From JBGPHT01 sp041484525 (GTDB taxonomy: Bacteria; Acidobacteriota; Terriglobia; Bryobacterales; Bryobacteraceae), in the NCBI GenBank assembly GCA_041484525.1, contig JBGPHT010000005.1, positions 42,839 to 106,838 of the forward strand: 64,000 nucleotides of DNA. The letters are read 5' to 3'. Below, one piece after another: positions 60,290 to 64,000 of this stretch (its first letter is position 1; each line of letters starts with the position of its first letter). The translations under genes were made by a program, and so were the position numbers. Under the pieces are notes generated by a model. It searched no databases. It worked only from the letters and a program-made list of their open reading frames with translations, and was not told where the DNA came from.

Positions 60290-61222
60290 GTGAAGAATTT
60301 TCGAAGTGGCTTTCTCTGTCTGGGTCTGGTAACCGCCGCGTGGGCGCAGGATCCGCAAACCCCGCCTGCGCAGACGCCGCCCGCGGCCCCGCCGCAGCCC
60401 GCCGTGGTCGTGCAGCCGGCGCCCAAACCGGACAAGCCTGAGAAGCCGGACATCCGTATGCCCGGGGAGACGGGATGGGACATCGGGATTCTCGGTTGGT
60501 TTCCCACGCAGCATCCCATTATCGACAAAGGAAAGGCCGCCGATTTTACGAACCCGTCGCGCGCCACCTTCGCGGGAAAGCCGAAATATGCCGAGGGCGC
60601 CGATATCGGGATCGCCGTCGGCCGGCACAACCAGCTTCACATCTATTATTTCGATGCCAAGGCGTCGGGGAATTTTACGGCGCCCAACGATTTCTCGGTC
60701 TGGACGCAGAGCTACAGCAAGGGCGATCTGATTTCGACGAACTACCACTGGCAGAACGTGAAGATCTCCTACGAGTACCTGACGTGGCCGTTCCCGGTGG
60801 AGACGCGGCGTTTCCGCCTGAAGACGCTGTGGCAGGTTCAATATTTCAACGTGCGCAACGTGTTCGACGCGCCGCTGCTTCCCACCACCGACAGCGCCGG
60901 TAATCTGCTGTCGGATGCGAGCGGGAATCCGCTCACGTACAGCACCGAGGGTTCGAAGTGGTTCATCCTGCCGACGTTCGGCCTCGGCGTGCAGGAGTAT
61001 GCATCGCGCCACTTCCGCCTCGAGGCCAATGTGAGCGGGTTCGGGATTCCGCACAAGTCGGCGCTGTTGGATGCGGACGCTTCGGCGAATATCCGGGCGG
61101 GCCATTTCGAGCTGCGCTTCGGAGCGAAGGCATTTCACTTCAAGACCAGCCCGAAGGCGGATTTCTACAACCGGGGCACCTACGTGGCTCCCTTTGTGGG
61201 CATTCGGTGGTATTCCGAATAG
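60290..61222 (+). CDS. Outer-membrane beta-barrel-like protein
   Basis: A 310-residue protein starting at GTG 60290, which follows ACGAGGAG; the TTG six codons earlier is not supported. The leader (FRSGFLCLGLVTAAWAQD) is followed by a Pro-rich linker (TPPAQTPPAAPPQPAVVVQP). The rest alternates amphipathic strands with aromatic girdle residues (LHIYYFDAKASGNF, ISYEYLTWPF, LKTLWQVQYFNVRN) and ends in PFVGIRWYSE, near the expected barrel-closing end. No known family is recognised. It is probably an outer-membrane channel or surface protein. Confidence 0.75.
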   Translation: MKNFRSGFLCLGLVTAAWAQDPQTPPAQTPPAAPPQPAVVVQPAPKPDKPEKPDIRMPGETGWDIGILGWFPTQHPIIDKGKAADFTNPSRATFAGKPKYAEGADIGIAVGRHNQLHIYYFDAKASGNFTAPNDFSVWTQSYSKGDLISTNYHWQNVKISYEYLTWPFPVETRRFRLKTLWQVQYFNVRNVFDAPLLPTTDSAGNLLSDASGNPLTYSTEGSKWFILPTFGLGVQEYASRHFRLEANVSGFGIPHKSALLDADASANIRAGHFELRFGAKAFHFKTSPKADFYNRGTYVAPFVGIRWYSE

Positions 61223-61331
61223 GCTAACGGCCGTGAAAGAATCCGCGGATGCTGCGGGCGACCTACGCGAATCGCACAATCTATGTGCACAGTGTGGGCG
61301 TCCTCGTATTCCTTCGCGGATCTTTGACGAC

Positions 61332-62075
61332 CTATCTCCCGTACAGAGCCTTCACTTCTTCCGGTGTGAGCCGCCGCCATTTGCCGATCGGAAGATCGCC
61401 GATGCGGATGTTGCCGATCGCCACGCGCACCAGCTTCAGCACCTTGCTGTCGAGCGCCTCGATCATGCGGCGCACCTGACGGTTGCGGCCCTCGGCGATC
61501 GTGATCTCCAGAAACGAATACTTGGCGCTGTCGCGGATGCGGTGCACTTCGGCTGGCCTGGTGGGGCCGTCGCTGAGCTCGACGCCGCGCCGCAGGCGAT
61601 CGATCTGATCCTCGGCCAGCAGCGTCGAGGCTTTCACCAGGTACGTCTTGGGCACTTTTCCATCGGGGTTGGTGACGTGCTCGGCGAATGCGGTGTCGTT
61701 GGTCATGATGAGCAGGCCGCTGGTGTCGAGGTCGAGACGGCCGACCGGTGAGAGCCAGGCGCCGGCATCGGCCGTGAGGTCATAAACGGTGGGACGGCCC
61801 TCGGGGTCGCGGTAGGTGGTGAGATAGCCGGTCGGTTTGTAGAGCAGAATATATTGTCGGGCGGCGGAGCGCAGGGGCTTGCCATCGAGCGTGATGCGAT
61901 CCCGCTCGATGTCCACCCAATGGTCGGCGTTCTGAATGACCTTGCCGTTGACGCGCACGCGGCCGGCGCCGATCCAGCTTCGGGCATCGGTGCGGGAGCC
62001 GAATCCAGCCTTCGAAAAAACGCGTTCCAGCGTCTTCAGCGGGCGTTCATCGCGGGATTTTTCAATTTTCCGCAT
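61332..62075 (-). CDS. RsuA/RluB/E/F-family pseudouridine synthase
   Basis: A 247-residue protein from ATG 62075. An S4 RNA-binding domain opens it (LERVFSKAGFGSRTDARSWI, GAGRVRVNGKVIQNADHWVD), then the synthase domain with catalytic Asp in LSPVGRLDLDTSGLLIMTND, and KTYLVKASTLLAED, LEITIAEGRNRQVRRMIEAL as in RluB/RsuA. It isomerises a uridine in 16S or 23S rRNA. The exact site is not distinguishable from sequence alone. Six further codons upstream (ATG 62093) are possible but less typical. Confidence 0.92.
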   Translation of the reverse strand: MRKIEKSRDERPLKTLERVFSKAGFGSRTDARSWIGAGRVRVNGKVIQNADHWVDIERDRITLDGKPLRSAARQYILLYKPTGYLTTYRDPEGRPTVYDLTADAGAWLSPVGRLDLDTSGLLIMTNDTAFAEHVTNPDGKVPKTYLVKASTLLAEDQIDRLRRGVELSDGPTRPAEVHRIRDSAKYSFLEITIAEGRNRQVRRMIEALDSKVLKLVRVAIGNIRIGDLPIGKWRRLTPEEVKALYGR

Positions 62076-62135
62076 GCCATAACGCCAAAACAATTCCGGC
62101 CATTTTTGATGTTACAGTAACCGCAGGGGGAATCG

Positions 62136-63359
62136 ACGCGGACGATTCTGATTCGCGGCGCGCGTCAGCTTTTGACGTTGCGCGGCGCCCGGCGGGCCCG
62201 TTGGGGCGCCGAACTGAACGAACTCGGGATCATGCCGGACGGCGCGCTGCTGATTCGGGATGGAACGATCGCCGAAGTGGGCACCAGCCGGCGCGTCGAG
62301 AACCTGGCGGCCGCGCGCCAGGCGGTCGAGATCAACGCCGCCGGCCGCGTGGTGATGCCCGGGTTTGTCGACAGCCACACCCACCTTCTGTTTCCGCCGC
62401 CCCGTGCCGCGCCCAGTGATGACGCGGATGCCGTGCGCCTGCTGCACTCCACTGCCGCCTATCGCATGGAAGCTCGCGCCCGCGAATATCTCGAAGCTAT
62501 GGCGCGGCACGGGACCACCACTGTTGAGGTGAAGACCGGCTGCGGCCTCGACGGCGGCGGGGAGTGGAAGCTCCTGCGCAGCGCCGCGACGTTGAAGGGC
62601 GGGCCGATCGAGGTGGTATCCACTTTTCTGCTGCGTCTGAAAGGCGGTGGCGGGACGGGCCCGGATACCGCGGTCCGCGAGTTTCTACCTCGGATCAAGC
62701 GGCGCCGTCTGGCGGAGTTTGCCGACATCGCGTGGGACTGCGATGCCGGACGGCACGACGCCTGCGCGGCGTATCTGAGCGCGGCGCGGCGCCTCGGTTT
62801 CGGCCGCAAAGTACATGCCGATGCGGATTGCGTCCGGCCGGCAGTGGTGGCGGCGATCCAGCAATTCGCCTCGAGCATCGACCATTTGGAACACGCCTCG
62901 CCGGACGTGGCGCGACTGCTCGGAGGATGTCCGACGGTGGCGACTCTGACGCCGGCCACTTCGTTCCTCGGCGGCGGACCGGACGCGCCGGCGCGCGCCC
63001 TGATCGAGGCGGGAGCGGCGGTGGCGCTGGCGACCAACTTCAATTCGCACCACACGCCGCTGCTGAGCATGCAGATGGCGATCGGGTTGGCACGGCTGCG
63101 CCTGGGGATGACGGTGGCCGAGGCGATCATCGCCGCCACCATCAACGGCGCGTACGCGCTGGAGTGCGGCGACCGCGTGGGATCGATCGAGCTTGGCAAG
63201 CAGGCCGATCTGCTGATCCTGGATGCTCCCGACTACCGCGACCTCGCCCATCAATTCGGGCGGAACCTGGTACAGGTCACGATCAAGCGGGGAGAAGTGA
63301 TCTACCGGGAAGGAATCGTGACGCCGAAGTTGGACCCGGACGCGCCGTTGGAGTCATAG
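62136..63359 (+). CDS. Imidazolonepropionase-like amidohydrolase
   Basis: A protein of about 400 residues of the HutI-type amidohydrolase superfamily: MPGFVDSHTHLLFPPPRA with the H-x-H metal motif, GTTTVEVKTGCGL, KVHADADCVRP, SIDHLEHASPD, and near the end ALATNFNSHHTP. HutI opens the ring of imidazolone propionate in histidine breakdown. Here the usual ALATDFN aspartate, a catalytic or metal residue, is Asn, so the call stays at family level. The conserved start TILIRGARQLLTLRG is in frame, but no ATG, GTG or TTG precedes it; the likely position reads ACG (62136) after GGGGGAA. TTG 62166 or 62172 would remove the conserved N-terminus. No other hut genes are nearby. Confidence 0.75.
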   Translation, partial: TRTILIRGARQLLTLRGARRARWGAELNELGIMPDGALLIRDGTIAEVGTSRRVENLAAARQAVEINAAGRVVMPGFVDSHTHLLFPPPRAAPSDDADAVRLLHSTAAYRMEARAREYLEAMARHGTTTVEVKTGCGLDGGGEWKLLRSAATLKGGPIEVVSTFLLRLKGGGGTGPDTAVREFLPRIKRRRLAEFADIAWDCDAGRHDACAAYLSAARRLGFGRKVHADADCVRPAVVAAIQQFASSIDHLEHASPDVARLLGGCPTVATLTPATSFLGGGPDAPARALIEAGAAVALATNFNSHHTPLLSMQMAIGLARLRLGMTVAEAIIAATINGAYALECGDRVGSIELGKQADLLILDAPDYRDLAHQFGRNLVQVTIKRGEVIYREGIVTPKLDPDAPLES

Positions 63360-63407
63360 AGATACAACCGCCAACCGCCGCTGGCATTGCAACGCATCGG
63401 TATGTGG

Positions 63408-63773
63408 TCACCTTTCGACAGTCCTTATACACATTAGCATTGCCGGCGCTAAGGCAGAGACTGCTAGTGTAAAGTATCGGAGCACTGAATCAAATGCAAC
63501 GAAACCAGCAAGTCCCACAGCAATGCCCTCCCCTAAAATTATCGGCACCAAATACCACTTCAGGCTAACATCGGGAGACATATAACGGAATTGCACGAAC
63601 ACTACAGCTTGTGTCAACAACGACGCCGCGGTAATTAGGCAAGCCGCCCGCAATGCACCCACAGCCGCCCCCCGCGTAACATAGAGGCCACACAGGGTAA
63701 GGGCCGTGACTGCCGACGGAATGCCGATAACTTGGGCAACTAAGAGCATTATGCCCAGACTTTCGAAGCTCAT
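63408..63773 (-). CDS. Small four-helix membrane protein of unknown function
   Basis: A 121-residue protein from ATG 63773 (GGGAAAGAAGA about 10 bases upstream; an in-frame start 12 codons earlier is possible). Four hydrophobic segments are visible: LGIMLLVAQVIGIPSAVTAL, AALRAACLITAASLLTQAVV style second helix, KWYLVPIILGEGIAVGLAGF and LRYFTLAVSALAPAMLMCIR. No family is recognised. Its base composition is less GC-rich than the neighbouring genes. It converges on the amidohydrolase gene. Confidence 0.6.
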   Translation of the reverse strand: MSFESLGIMLLVAQVIGIPSAVTALTLCGLYVTRGAAVGALRAACLITAASLLTQAVVFVQFRYMSPDVSLKWYLVPIILGEGIAVGLAGFVAFDSVLRYFTLAVSALAPAMLMCIRTVER

Positions 63774-63864
63774 GGAATCTATCTTCTTTCCCCGAGTCGC
63801 GTGAACCAAATTCGACTTCTTTAGTTACAGAACCCCGCTGAGGGTTTACTATTGCAAATCACTG

Positions 63865-63882
63865 CTGTCCAAAACAGGACAG
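63865..63882. repeat. Short hairpin and direct repeat in the right-edge intergenic region
   Basis: CTGTCC (63865-63870) and GGACAG (63877-63882) form a perfect 6-bp inverted repeat around AAAACA. The 9-base sequence CTGTCCAAA occurs again at 63972-63980. The region 63774-64000 holds no gene that I can support; it is probably the regulatory region for a gene beyond the window or the edge of a degraded element. Confidence 0.35.
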
Positions 63883-64000
63883 GGTTGTGATGTCGCCTGT
63901 TGAAACTGAATGCTTTGCGTACTGAGAATCGGGGTTGCCAGATCGAGGTCTGTCGTTTCCTCGGGTAGTGCCTGTCCAAATCAAGCCAGCGCCAGGGTAA

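Noticed and set aside
63774..64000. Insertion-sequence end suggested by CTGTCC/GGACAG and repeated CTGTCCAAA
   Set aside because: No transposase frame, no target-site duplication and too short a repeat; recorded only as a hairpin and a direct repeat.

Overview
The window looks like a high-GC chromosome segment from an Acidobacteria-type bacterium, most like the Solibacter/Bryobacter group. This is inferred from family content, not from a marker gene. The evidence is a giant Oar-like TonB receptor with an N-terminal carboxypeptidase-regulatory domain, a duplicated orphan MacB/FtsX permease, an ECF sigma factor followed by a Ser/Thr kinase with PD40 repeats, many TPR proteins, PEP-CTERM proteins, DUF4097 pairs and a small lysine/arginine-rich protein with the KRRKMSASARKRI motif. 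I saw no rRNA, tRNA, CRISPR array, integrase or insertion sequence.

Layout. 1-4.6 kb: the 3' end of an S9 peptidase, an ArsR regulator with a frame-disrupted VOC gene, an ankyrin protein, and a DsbA-like/MauE-like redox pair. 4.6-11.1 kb (minus strand): a Gld-type ABC exporter set (ATPase, permease, GldG-like, DUF4340) followed by nicotinate phosphoribosyltransferase and nicotinamidase (NAD salvage). 11.2-12 kb: a ZIP transporter. 12.15-19.7 kb: a compact seven-gene plus-strand operon with a coiled-coil protein, PspA/IM30, a membrane-anchored substrate-binding-like protein ending in an OmpA domain, an ABC permease, an ABC ATPase, a membrane coiled-coil protein and an AAA+ ATPase. This is the best candidate here for an undescribed system, possibly a membrane-maintenance machine that pairs an ESCRT-III-like protein (PspA) with an AAA+ remodeller.

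19.7-30.2 kb: eight minus-strand genes with gaps of 25 bases or less: TonB receptor, an AhpD/CMD-family protein with an in-frame UGA at the second redox Cys followed by an fdhF-like SECIS hairpin (a probable selenoprotein), a frameshifted MFS transporter, a second CMD protein with Cys, a histidine kinase, a LuxR-type response regulator, an FG-GAP/ASPIC protein and a diacylglycerol glucosyltransferase-like enzyme. 30.3-33.9 kb: a second PspA operon (small YjfI-like protein, PspA, DUF4178, anchored coiled-coil protein) behind a strong promoter overlapped by two 18-bp direct repeats.

34-45 kb: regulatory and surface genes: an H1-like protein, a TolB/TPR protein, a PEP-CTERM protein with a frame break in its leader, a truncated SpoIIE phosphatase, a long TPR lipoprotein, and an ECF sigma/kinase pair. 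44.9-48.9 kb: three tandem paralogues with DNRLRE-like and collagen-like regions and a shared Cys-containing C-terminal domain, then a DVUA0089/PEP-CTERM protein. 49-54.8 kb: a decayed cytochrome c gene, a methyltransferase, HEAT and SnoaL-like proteins, the ADOP permease and an OmpH-like protein. 54.9-64 kb: a secreted protein, a GntR/VOC divergent pair, an operon of ECF sigma, HEAT-fused anti-sigma and two DUF4097 proteins, an outer-membrane protein, an RsuA/RluB pseudouridine synthase, an imidazolonepropionase-like amidohydrolase with no canonical start codon, and a small membrane protein.

Several genes have single-base frame breaks (about 2.13, 26.0 and 36.47 kb). These may be real lesions or assembly errors, and sequence alone cannot separate the two. 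No intergenic stretch exceeds 300 bases.
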